A stretch of DNA of 64,000 nt, taken from NCBI GenBank assembly GCA_038131795.1, contig JAYPQE010000003.1, positions 1,984,001 through 2,048,000 on the forward strand, written 5' to 3'. The notes under the pieces were generated by a model. That model worked only from the letters and a program-made list of their open reading frames with translations. It had not been told where the DNA came from and searched no databases. Position 1 is the first letter of the stretch. Each line of letters starts with the position of its first letter. Of this stretch, positions 7,965-15,389 are shown in pieces. This DNA comes from Eutrophobius brisbanensis (GTDB lineage Bacteria; Pseudomonadota; Gammaproteobacteria; Eutrophobiales; Eutrophobiaceae). A program made the translations under genes and the position numbers.

Positions 7965-9803
7965 TACCTCAAACGCAAGCAGTACATTGCCGGGTATAAT
8001 GGCGCCATGATGGGAATAGCCGGAATTGACGTACACCACACCATCAACAACCGTAACACCCGCGTTACTCATGGAACCACCGTTTGCCCTGACACCATTG
8101 ACGGTTTCGAACTCCTTCGCGGTGTCATATTGCCACAAGGTGCTTCCATCTTGCGTTGATAATGCCCTGATCCTGCCGTCCATAGTCAAGGCAAAGACCA
8201 CCCCCGGGACTACTGTTAACGCTGCGGCATGTGACGGTTTACACTTTTCCCTTCCATCACAAGGCAGCGCAGGTACAGACCAGACAGTTTCACCGGTTAC
8301 CCTGTCGATGGCACTCACACCTCCAGTAGATTCTGGTTCAGAGGTATTAAAATAGTTATTTCCTGCATAGACCTTTTCGTTGTCCACTGCCAGCCCCCAC
8401 ATGATCCCGCCACTGGTGGCTCCTTTTCCCGTTGATTCAGTCCAGAGGATATTGCCATCATCATCGGGATCAAAGGCGTAAACCAGACCAAGCTTGTTGC
8501 CGGCATAAAGGATGTCTCTACCATTAACATCAACTAAAACGGGTGAATTTCCAAAATCCGTATCGGGCGCATCAACATCAGGGCAGATGTACGGATTTTC
8601 TCCCATGGCCCGGCAACTGGAGTTCCAAATATCATCGGCTGCGACCTGCTTTACCCAACGGACTTCGCCAGTATCAATATCAAAAGCAATAACCGCATCG
8701 GAGGTACTGGTGGCTGGAATTGAGTAATTATTTCCGGTCCCTACATAGAGTAGATTGCGCTCTATATCCACAGTAGGGGCGTTCCAGATTGGGTCCCCGG
8801 AAGGCCCCCATAATTGCGTGCCTGTATCTGATCTACCAATGGGTTTGGCCTCTTCAGAGATCGTGTACGTCTTCCACAACACCTCACCATTGTCGGCATC
8901 AATTGCAAGCAAGCTGCCGCGGAACTGGCAACAGGGATAGCCGGGGTTTTTCACCTGCGACTCTTCACGGGATGAAACCGGCACAAACAATCTGCCATTA
9001 AATAATGCTGGCGCACCGGTCACCACCGCCCTTGGGTGATCGTCCACTTTTGTTTTCCAGATGACTGCCCCTGTTTCAGCATCTACAGCATAGGCATTCC
9101 CGGACTGGTCACCAAAAAAGGCCTGTAGTTTCCCATTGTCCCCAATCTTTCCTAAACTGATAGCACTGCGAACGCCGCCATCCACCTCAATTCGCCAGTG
9201 TACACAGCCAGTATCAGCATCTAATGCAAAGACATCTCCCACCGCATTCCCTACGTATAAACGACCATTGACCACCACCGGCTGGGTGCCTCCGGAAGTG
9301 GCCCTGGGGTAACCAAAGGCCCACTTTAATTTGAGGCCAGTGACATTCTGCGGAGTGATTCCAGCAGTAGTTGAATCAACAAATCGAGCGTTTTGCAGGG
9401 TGTTTCCCCAACCGTTCCAGGCGGGGCCTGATATAGTGTGCTGTAACCCGCCCATACGCCCGTCACAATACGCCGACTGTGGAATCGGCTCTGGCAGGAC
9501 ACTACCAAAAGGTTTGCCTGACAGGTATTCGGCGAGGACATATCGTTGGGCTCGGGTCCGCTCACGCGCCTGAGACTGCATCACACCATTATCCATGACG
9601 TCCAGTATATGCTCTGGCGACATTTGTCTTAACACGCCAGGCTCTGGCCCGAGGGCCTGGTTCCCGCCTGACGCCGTATGGCAGATGGCGCAATAAGTTT
9701 CAAATAAGGTTTCGCCATCCTGTTGTGCATGAGCATTAAAAGAAATCATCACAAGGATGAGTGTGAATGACCACAATGGACGTGTGTAATATTTCATGCG
9801 CAA
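7956..9803 (-). CDS. PQQ-dependent quinohemoprotein dehydrogenase, polyvinyl-alcohol-dehydrogenase-like
   Basis: Predicted periplasmic alcohol-type dehydrogenase passing electrons from PQQ to heme c. A signal peptide covers about residues 1-27. A cytochrome c domain follows, with heme site C38-A-I-C41-H42. From about residue 110 there are repeated propeller blades with A-x-D-x-x-T/N-G motifs (for example ALDADTG, AVDAETG, AIDADNG). A vicinal Cys-Cys pair near residue 293 (GYPCCQFRGS) resembles the adjacent cysteines of PQQ alcohol and polyvinyl alcohol dehydrogenases. Having heme at the N terminus differs from typical quinohemoprotein ethanol dehydrogenases, where it is C-terminal. No PQQ biosynthesis gene is in the window and the substrate cannot be deduced. 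Confidence 0.85.
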   Translation of the reverse strand: MRMKYYTRPLWSFTLILVMISFNAHAQQDGETLFETYCAICHTASGGNQALGPEPGVLRQMSPEHILDVMDNGVMQSQARERTRAQRYVLAEYLSGKPFGSVLPEPIPQSAYCDGRMGGLQHTISGPAWNGWGNTLQNARFVDSTTAGITPQNVTGLKLKWAFGYPRATSGGTQPVVVNGRLYVGNAVGDVFALDADTGCVHWRIEVDGGVRSAISLGKIGDNGKLQAFFGDQSGNAYAVDAETGAVIWKTKVDDHPRAVVTGAPALFNGRLFVPVSSREESQVKNPGYPCCQFRGSLLAIDADNGEVLWKTYTISEEAKPIGRSDTGTQLWGPSGDPIWNAPTVDIERNLLYVGTGNNYSIPATSTSDAVIAFDIDTGEVRWVKQVAADDIWNSSCRAMGENPYICPDVDAPDTDFGNSPVLVDVNGRDILYAGNKLGLVYAFDPDDDGNILWTESTGKGATSGGIMWGLAVDNEKVYAGNNYFNTSEPESTGGVSAIDRVTGETVWSVPALPCDGREKCKPSHAAALTVVPGVVFALTMDGRIRALSTQDGSTLWQYDTAKEFETVNGVRANGGSMSNAGVTVVDGVVYVNSGYSHHGAIIPGNVLLAFEVQK

Positions 9804-9867
9804 CCCCTGTCGTTTTTCAATTTACAGGGGTTAGTGTAAATTATTTTTATCCTGGCAACACCCTCGA

Positions 9868-10941
9868 CTAATCTATATTACCAATGACGGCATGGCCTTC
9901 TGACCGCCATCGCAACATTCCGCCGGACAAACTCGCGACGTGCTCAAGCCCATGTTTTTTTAATATTATTGTTGCCTGCGCAGACCTTCCACCTCCCCGA
10001 CAGACAGTCACAATCGGCCGGGTTTGATCCAGCTCTGACAGGCGTGCCGACAGCTCATCCAGGGGAATCAGGCTGGCATTCGGGATATGCCCCAACGGGC
10101 CCCGATATTCATTCTCACTTCTAACATCAATGATCTGAATTGCATCTGCGGACTCTTCCAGTGACTGTGGATTTATTTCCCAGATACCAGCAAAGGTATA
10201 ATTTAACTCTGCCCAGTTTTGCTCATCTTCCTGATTTACATTGTCATCTGGTTTGCCCGACTTCAGGTTTGCCGGCAAGGCTATGTCAATTTGATTGGGG
10301 TGGGGCAGATTTAAATTATACATAAACCCCTCAAAATCATTTTCATCGAGCTTGCCTCCCAGCCTTGGATTGTAGGCCTTTTCCTCTTTTACGCTTGTCA
10401 CAGTTAATCCGCGATAATCATGAGCCGGATAAAGGAGAGTATCATCAGGCAGGGTAAATATTTGTGTATGCACAGATTGATACATGTTTCTGGCCTTGCC
10501 TTGCTGAAAATCAGTACGGCCGCAACCACGAATCAACAGACAATCACCAGTAAAGGCCATTGATTCATTGTCTAAAACGTAGGTAATACAACCGTCAGTA
10601 TGGCCCGGCGTTTCCCTTACGCTAATAAAGCGTGTACCAAAATTGACCTTATCACCATGAGTTAAATGCATATCTGCATTGTCCACCCCGGCATTTGCCG
10701 AAATACCTATATTCGCTCCGGTACGCATCTTTAGTAACCACGCACTGGTAATATGATCGGCATGACAATGGGTATCAAGGACATGGACCAACGTCAATCC
10801 AAGCTCATTTAATAAGGCCACATCGCGCCTTACCTGTTCAAACACGGGGTCGATCAAAATGGCTTCACCACTTTCCCCATCTGCAAGCAGATACGTATAG
10901 GTAGAGGATTTTGAATCAAATAATTGTCGAAATATCAGCAT
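9868..10941 (-). CDS. Persulfide dioxygenase (ETHE1-like) fused to a rhodanese domain
   Basis: Oxidises glutathione persulfide to sulfite, with sulfur transfer by the fused rhodanese. The N-terminal metallo-beta-lactamase domain (about 1-230) carries THCHADH (H58, H60, D62, H63) and the ETHE1 signature GCGRTDFQQG with the TGDCL iron-ligand region and the YPAHDY histidine. The C-terminal rhodanese (about 255-357) has the active-site loop CRGGGRS, with the catalytic cysteine at about residue 314. This is the PRF-type fusion known from some bacteria. The iron-dioxygenase signature argues against ordinary glyoxalase II. A consensus FNR-type site and a TATAAT box lie upstream, and gshB elsewhere in the window supplies the co-substrate. 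Confidence 0.92.
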   Translation of the reverse strand: MLIFRQLFDSKSSTYTYLLADGESGEAILIDPVFEQVRRDVALLNELGLTLVHVLDTHCHADHITSAWLLKMRTGANIGISANAGVDNADMHLTHGDKVNFGTRFISVRETPGHTDGCITYVLDNESMAFTGDCLLIRGCGRTDFQQGKARNMYQSVHTQIFTLPDDTLLYPAHDYRGLTVTSVKEEKAYNPRLGGKLDENDFEGFMYNLNLPHPNQIDIALPANLKSGKPDDNVNQEDEQNWAELNYTFAGIWEINPQSLEESADAIQIIDVRSENEYRGPLGHIPNASLIPLDELSARLSELDQTRPIVTVCRGGGRSAQATIILKKHGLEHVASLSGGMLRWRSEGHAVIGNID

Positions 10942-11036
10942 ATTCAGACTCTCTTGTTCTGGTTTTCCAGTTTAAACATCAAACATTATGTTGAGCATCA
11001 ATTCTATATATTGGGTCAGGCCGTTTATTTTTCCAG

Positions 11037-11042
11037 ATTATA
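11037..11042 (-). promoter_or_regulatory. Perfect -10 box upstream of the persulfide dioxygenase
   Basis: The minus strand reads TATAAT, about 95 bases before the ATG at 10941. No good -35 hexamer sits at 17 bases, which fits an activator-dependent promoter. Confidence 0.5.
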
Positions 11043-11074
11043 ACTTAACTTAACAGTGAGGATGGGGCCAAACA

Positions 11075-11088
11075 TTGATATAAATCAA
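11075..11088. promoter_or_regulatory. FNR/Anr-type binding site
   Basis: TTGATATAAATCAA is a perfect match to the FNR consensus TTGAT-N4-ATCAA. Its centre is 42 bases upstream of the centre of the TATAAT box on the minus strand, one helical turn further than the classic class II position. The only gene it could plausibly serve is the persulfide dioxygenase-rhodanese fusion. It implies oxygen-responsive control, as activator or repressor. Confidence 0.6.
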
Positions 11089-11242
11089 TGTGTTCGGGCG
11101 GGCCACATATGCAATAGCAGAGGGGTAATCATTGAGTTTATTTCCCTGGGTTCACTTTTTTCAGGCCAGCTTCGCTCAGCTGTTCAAATTCGTTCCAGAC
11201 GACAGTCAGTAAACTAATGTTCTGCATCAAACACCAGACCCT

Positions 11243-11282
11243 CCAAATACAAAAAGACCCCTGCGGGGCCATTTGTATTTGG
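11243..11282 (-). terminator. tRNA-Arg terminator inside a larger palindrome
   Basis: On the minus strand, GGCCCC-GCA-GGGGTC followed by five T (11251-11270) forms an intrinsic terminator right after the tRNA. It is nested in a perfect 11-base inverted repeat, CCAAATACAAA at 11243-11253 and TTTGTATTTGG at 11272-11282, whose right arm includes the tRNA 3' CCA. The whole 40 bases could fold into one long hairpin. Confidence 0.75.
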
Positions 11283-11356
11283 CGCGCCCGGCGAGATTCG
11301 AACTCACGACCTTTGGCTTCGGAAACCAACACTCTATCCAACTGAGCTACGGGCGC
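11280..11356 (-). tRNA. tRNA-Arg (anticodon CCG)
   Basis: A full 77-base cloverleaf reads on the minus strand. The acceptor stem GCGCCCG pairs with CGGGCGC, the D arm contains AGTTGGATA, and the anticodon stem TTGGT/GCCAA (with a G-T pair) encloses loop TTCCGAA with anticodon CCG. The T arm contains TTCGAAT, and an encoded CCA end follows discriminator G. It decodes CGG codons. Confidence 0.97.
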
Positions 11357-11516
11357 ATTATGGTAAACATAACATCTGCTTATATTATGAAATCAGACAA
11401 AATTCATAGTATTATTATATGCGAGTGTATTCTAGATTAATTAATAAATTTTACATCGTCATTATTTAAAGTGTAATTTTTACATTGTTAAACAATATTC
11501 AAACAGGGGTATTTCC

Positions 11517-12023
11517 ATGAGTAATGACAACAACTATTTCATGCAGAATTTAATCATCATCAGCGCTACGATATTGAGTCTGGCCTGTCTTGTTATACTC
11601 ATCACCATAGCCGTCAGCGGTAGCGACCAGGCCCTGTCTGAAGACCAGATTGCCTCACTGACCACACAGACGCAGCCTGCAGGCAGCATTCGATACCAGG
11701 CCAGCGAACAACAGCAACCTGCTGCAGTGACAACCCCTGTTGTCAATCAGGCTATTGAAGAGCCAGAGATAAATCCAGGCCAGCAGATCTATGATACTGT
11801 CTGCACCAACTGTCACAGCACCGGACTGCCCAATGTACCACAATTAGGTAATGCAGCTGACTGGGAGGCCCGTATCGCCCAGGGCGAAATGATCTTTGAA
11901 AACGCTATCAATGGATATACCGGCAGCTCAGGAATGATGATGCCGCCTAAAGGCGGCAACCCGGCCTTGAGTGACGAGGAAGTAAGGGCTGCCGTCGACT
12001 ACATTATCGAAAGCAGCCAATAA
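11517..12023 (+). CDS. Membrane-anchored cytochrome c5-type protein
   Basis: Monoheme c-type cytochrome tethered to the inner membrane with its heme domain in the periplasm. An uncleaved N-terminal membrane segment lies at about residues 11-33, followed by a Gln/Ser/Thr/Pro-rich linker (about 40-85). The heme domain has C96-T-N-C99-H100, and the MMMPPKGG segment near the C terminus supplies the likely methionine ligand. This layout is standard for cytochrome c5 family proteins in gammaproteobacteria. It lies 160 bases downstream of the divergently read tRNA; the AT-rich leader holds ATTGTT-A-AACAAT at about 11485-11497. The electron partner is not identifiable from context. Confidence 0.9.
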   Translation: MSNDNNYFMQNLIIISATILSLACLVILITIAVSGSDQALSEDQIASLTTQTQPAGSIRYQASEQQQPAAVTTPVVNQAIEEPEINPGQQIYDTVCTNCHSTGLPNVPQLGNAADWEARIAQGEMIFENAINGYTGSSGMMMPPKGGNPALSDEEVRAAVDYIIESSQ

Positions 12024-12028
12024 GTCAT

Positions 12029-13129
12029 TTATTGTTTTAAAGCCTTTTCGTACGACTCGTCGGAAATAGCGGACCAATTGGCATAGTTCTCACGGAATGC
12101 CTTGTAGTGCTCATAGACCCGTTTGAATTCGGGATCGGCGGCGGCTTCTTCCTCCATAACTTCGTCAGCAATGCGTTTTAACTCCGCCAGTACTTCAGGC
12201 GGAAACTCCAGAATTTCAACATTTTGCATGGCCCTTAAGTCCTGCAGATGCTGTGCATTGTGAAACTCCATATTGGTATACATCCAACGGCTGGTTGACT
12301 GTGCGGCATTATTCACAATGGCCTTGAGGTCATCCGGCAACTGTGACCAGGCATTACTGTTAATAACCAGCTCCAATTCTGTCCCCGGCTCATGCCAGCC
12401 CGGGTAATAATAATAATTTGCAGCACGATTTAAACCCAATCTGACATCATGATAAGGGCCCACCCACTCTGTGGCATCCAGGACGCCTCTTTCCAGAGCA
12501 GTATAAATTTCGCTGGCAGACATCAGTACCGGGTTGCCGCCGGCCTTGTTTAATACTTTCCCCCCCAGTCCCGGCATACGCATCCTCAGACCACTTAAAT
12601 CATCAACAGAATTCAACCTCTTGTTGAACCAGCCGCCCGCCTGCACACCGGTATTACCCATAGGTATTGGAACAACATTAAAAGGCTCATACAATTCACG
12701 CCAAATCTCCAGGCCTCCGCCAAAATAAATCCAGGTTTCAACGCCCTTCGCTGTCATGCCAAAAGGAACGGCAGAAAAGAATTGTGCGGCAGGGACCTTT
12801 CCAGACCAGTAATAGGATGCACCATGACCAACTTCTATAGTGCCTTGAGATACGGCATCAAAACTTTGCAGGGCAGGGACCAGCTCACCACCGGCATACA
12901 CCTGAATATTGAGCCTGCCATCACTCATTTCCTTTACCTGTTCAGCAAACCTGTCTGCGCCTTCCTGAAAGACCGGGAAGTTTGCAGGCCAGGTAGTCAC
13001 CATCTTCCAGTTAAATGTCTGCTGCGATGCCGTATTGTCAGAAGTTGTATCCTGGTTTGATGTTCCCCCGCTACAGGCTACAATAAATAAACTGATAAAT
13101 AAGATATATATCCAGCGTATCACTTTCAT
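12029..13129 (-). CDS. TRAP transporter substrate-binding lipoprotein (DctP/TakP-like)
   Basis: Solute-binding protein of a TRAP transporter, normally delivering carboxylates to DctQ/DctM membrane subunits. I chose the ATG at 13129, 9 bases after a strong GGAGGAG site, over a TTG at 13147. The N terminus is a lipoprotein signal ending at FIVACSGG. The mature domain follows the TakP-type pattern (TTWPANFP, AGGELVPA, EWVGPYHD, PGWHEPG), a subfamily linked to 2-oxo acids, and the arginine in GLRMRMPG is the likely carboxylate-binding residue. No dctQ or dctM gene is adjacent, so it is an orphan in this window. It converges with cytochrome c5, 5 bases apart. Confidence 0.9.
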   Translation of the reverse strand: MKVIRWIYILFISLFIVACSGGTSNQDTTSDNTASQQTFNWKMVTTWPANFPVFQEGADRFAEQVKEMSDGRLNIQVYAGGELVPALQSFDAVSQGTIEVGHGASYYWSGKVPAAQFFSAVPFGMTAKGVETWIYFGGGLEIWRELYEPFNVVPIPMGNTGVQAGGWFNKRLNSVDDLSGLRMRMPGLGGKVLNKAGGNPVLMSASEIYTALERGVLDATEWVGPYHDVRLGLNRAANYYYYPGWHEPGTELELVINSNAWSQLPDDLKAIVNNAAQSTSRWMYTNMEFHNAQHLQDLRAMQNVEILEFPPEVLAELKRIADEVMEEEAAADPEFKRVYEHYKAFRENYANWSAISDESYEKALKQ

Positions 13130-13172
13130 TCCCGACTGCTCCTCCAAATACTATTTAAAATTTGATCCACCA

Positions 13173-15338
13173 TTATGCGTGTGCTTGCAAGTTGGCATAT
13201 GCTAACACCAACCATTTATTCCCGGACCCTTCAAAATTGACCTGGACCCTTGCATTACTGCCTTTTCCTTCCAGGTTTAAAATCACGCCTTCCCCGAATT
13301 TGGAATGAATAACACGTTGGCCCAAATTAAAGCCGCTATCATTTTGGGTTGCGTTGTTCAGCGATTCCATGGCTGACTGTGTGCTTATGTTACTCCCTAA
13401 TCTTACCTCGTTCAGCACCTCTTTGGGTAATTCTGTCAGAAACCTCGATGGTTGGGGATAATATTCACTGCCATGCATTCTCCGGTGTTGGGTATAGGTA
13501 CAGGTCAATTTTGCCCGCGCACGGGTAATACCCACATAGCAAAGGCGTCTTTCTTCCTCAAGCTGAACAATATCACTTGTACTTCTCTGATGGGGAAACA
13601 GGCCTTCTTCCATGCCCGCCAGATAGACATGATTAAATTCCAGGCCCTTGGCTGAGTGCAGAGTCATTAGGCTCACATAGTCTGTATGGGTCTGGGCCTG
13701 GTTTTCACCTGATTCCAGTGCCGCATGTACCAGAAAGGCTGCCAATGGATCCATCTCCTGATATTCTTCTTTATCCGGGTCAAATTCTGACGCTGCCGAG
13801 ACCAATTCCTCCAGGTTTTCGATCCGCGCCAGGCCTTTCTCACCTTTTTCCTTTCGATAATGCTCAATCAGGCCACTATTTCTGATGACTACATCCATTG
13901 CCTCGCCAAGCTCCAATGCCCTTATGTCTTTACCTGTATTTATTATGAGCTCCATAAAGCGTTGTAAGGCATTCAGGGCGCGCTCAGACAGGGACTTATC
14001 ATTGATAATTCCAACGGCCGCGCGCCACAGAGAGATATCCTCCTGTTTGGCTCGGTGGCGCAGCTCTTCAATGGTCCGCTGGCCTATTCCCCGGGTAGGC
14101 GTATTGACGATCCTCTCAAATGAGGCATCGTCATCATAAAAAACCGCAAGGCGCATATAAGCCAGGGCATCTTTGATTTCGGCCCGCTCATAAAATCGCA
14201 TCCCTCCAAATACCCGGTAGGGTATAGCGGACTGCATAAGCTGTTCTTCCAGCACACGGGATTGGGCGCCAACACGGTACAAAATGGCATGATGAGAATA
14301 ACTATCACCGCGTATTTTCTCCGAGGCGATTCTGTCAGAGATAAACCGCGCCTCATCATGCTCATTAAACGCCGCATAGAGATCAATATCCTCGCCTTTA
14401 TCATCATCGGTCCAGAGCTCCTTGCCTAGCCGAGTTGAATTATTTGCAATCAAACTATTTGCCGCATTGAGAATGTTGGCTGTAGAACGGTAATTCTGTT
14501 CCAACCTGATTAACGTGCTGCCTGAAAAGTCTTTTTGGAAATGCTGCATATTTTCCATTTGTGCGCCCCGCCAGCTGTAAATTGACTGGTCATCATCTCC
14601 AACCGCAAAAACGGCACCGGTATCACCAGCTAACAGCCGCAACCACGCATATTGCAGTGCATTGGTATCCTGGAATTCATCCACCAAAATATGCCTGAAA
14701 CGCTGACGATATATCCCCAGGACTCTGTCCTGTTCTCTAAACAGTTCATGGGCCCTTAATAGCAACTCGGTAAAATCAACCAGACCCTGCCGATCACACA
14801 GTTCCTGATAGGACTGATACACTTTTACTAATAACTGTTGTTCTGGATCACCGTGTGTATCGATATGCTGTGGCCTTAGACCTTCTTCTTTCTGGGAGTT
14901 TATAAACCACTGTATCTCTCGTGGAGAGTACTGGCCTTCGCTAAGCTCCATGGCGCGTAATACCCTTTTTATGATTCGCAGCTGATCGTCCGTATCCAGA
15001 ATCTGAAAGTTTTCCGGCAAACCGGCTTCCTGCCAGTGGCTACGCAACAGCCGATGGGCGATGCCATGAAATGTACCTACCCACATCCCCCCGGCAGGCC
15101 GGTTTAGCAAGACTTCGATGCGACTTCGCATTTCTGCCGCTGCTTTATTTGTGAAGGTAACTGCCAGAATGCCATAGGGACTCACTTGGTTAGTTTGTAT
15201 ATACCAGGCAATACGATGTACCAGGACTCTTGTCTTGCCGCTACCAGCGCCTGCCAAGACCAGGATATTTCCAGTCGGCGAGGCAACGGCTTCACGTTGA
15301 ACGTCATTTAAACTATCTAATACACTCGATACATCCAT
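13173..15338 (-). CDS. uvrD: DNA helicase II UvrD
   Basis: Superfamily 1 3'-5' helicase of nucleotide-excision and mismatch repair. The 721 residues are close to E. coli UvrD (720). Walker A AGAGSGKT lies at about 30-37. The Q motif region is LNDVQREAV at the N terminus, and motifs II-III are DEFQDT and GDDDQSIYSWRGA. The C-terminal motif VI region (YVGITRA) is intact, and the tail after residue 650 contains the VIHSKFGEG segment typical of UvrD. I see no LexA box upstream; instead there is an 8-base inverted repeat shared with divergent pmbA. Confidence 0.96.
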   Translation of the reverse strand: MDVSSVLDSLNDVQREAVASPTGNILVLAGAGSGKTRVLVHRIAWYIQTNQVSPYGILAVTFTNKAAAEMRSRIEVLLNRPAGGMWVGTFHGIAHRLLRSHWQEAGLPENFQILDTDDQLRIIKRVLRAMELSEGQYSPREIQWFINSQKEEGLRPQHIDTHGDPEQQLLVKVYQSYQELCDRQGLVDFTELLLRAHELFREQDRVLGIYRQRFRHILVDEFQDTNALQYAWLRLLAGDTGAVFAVGDDDQSIYSWRGAQMENMQHFQKDFSGSTLIRLEQNYRSTANILNAANSLIANNSTRLGKELWTDDDKGEDIDLYAAFNEHDEARFISDRIASEKIRGDSYSHHAILYRVGAQSRVLEEQLMQSAIPYRVFGGMRFYERAEIKDALAYMRLAVFYDDDASFERIVNTPTRGIGQRTIEELRHRAKQEDISLWRAAVGIINDKSLSERALNALQRFMELIINTGKDIRALELGEAMDVVIRNSGLIEHYRKEKGEKGLARIENLEELVSAASEFDPDKEEYQEMDPLAAFLVHAALESGENQAQTHTDYVSLMTLHSAKGLEFNHVYLAGMEEGLFPHQRSTSDIVQLEEERRLCYVGITRARAKLTCTYTQHRRMHGSEYYPQPSRFLTELPKEVLNEVRLGSNISTQSAMESLNNATQNDSGFNLGQRVIHSKFGEGVILNLEGKGSNARVQVNFEGSGNKWLVLAYANLQAHA

Positions 15339-15344
15339 CTATAC

Positions 15345-15372
15345 ATTCTAACCTCGTTATCAGTGTTAGAAT
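15345..15372. repeat. Inverted repeat between uvrD and pmbA
   Basis: ATTCTAAC at 15345-15352 and GTTAGAAT at 15365-15372 are perfect inverted 8-mers separated by 12 bases, filling most of the 51-base gap between the divergent genes. It could be a shared operator or a stem in one leader. Confidence 0.4.
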
Positions 15373-15389
15373 AGAAGGCCGAGTTAAAA

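Larger units (their letters stand above)
10942..11279. other. Gene-free region with promoter and FNR-type site
   Basis: About 340 bases between the persulfide dioxygenase and tRNA-Arg, both on the minus strand. It contains the TATAAT box at 11037-11042, the FNR-type dyad at 11075-11088 and the tRNA terminator at 11243-11282. I see no gene; the open frame that runs through the tRNA is not credible. Confidence 0.6.

Noticed and set aside
11138..11341. Open reading frame on the minus strand across the tRNA gene
   Set aside because: It is translated tRNA-Arg and terminator sequence; there is no Shine-Dalgarno sequence or family signature.
15339..15389. LexA box in front of uvrD
   Set aside because: No CTGT-N8-ACAG sequence is visible in the gap.
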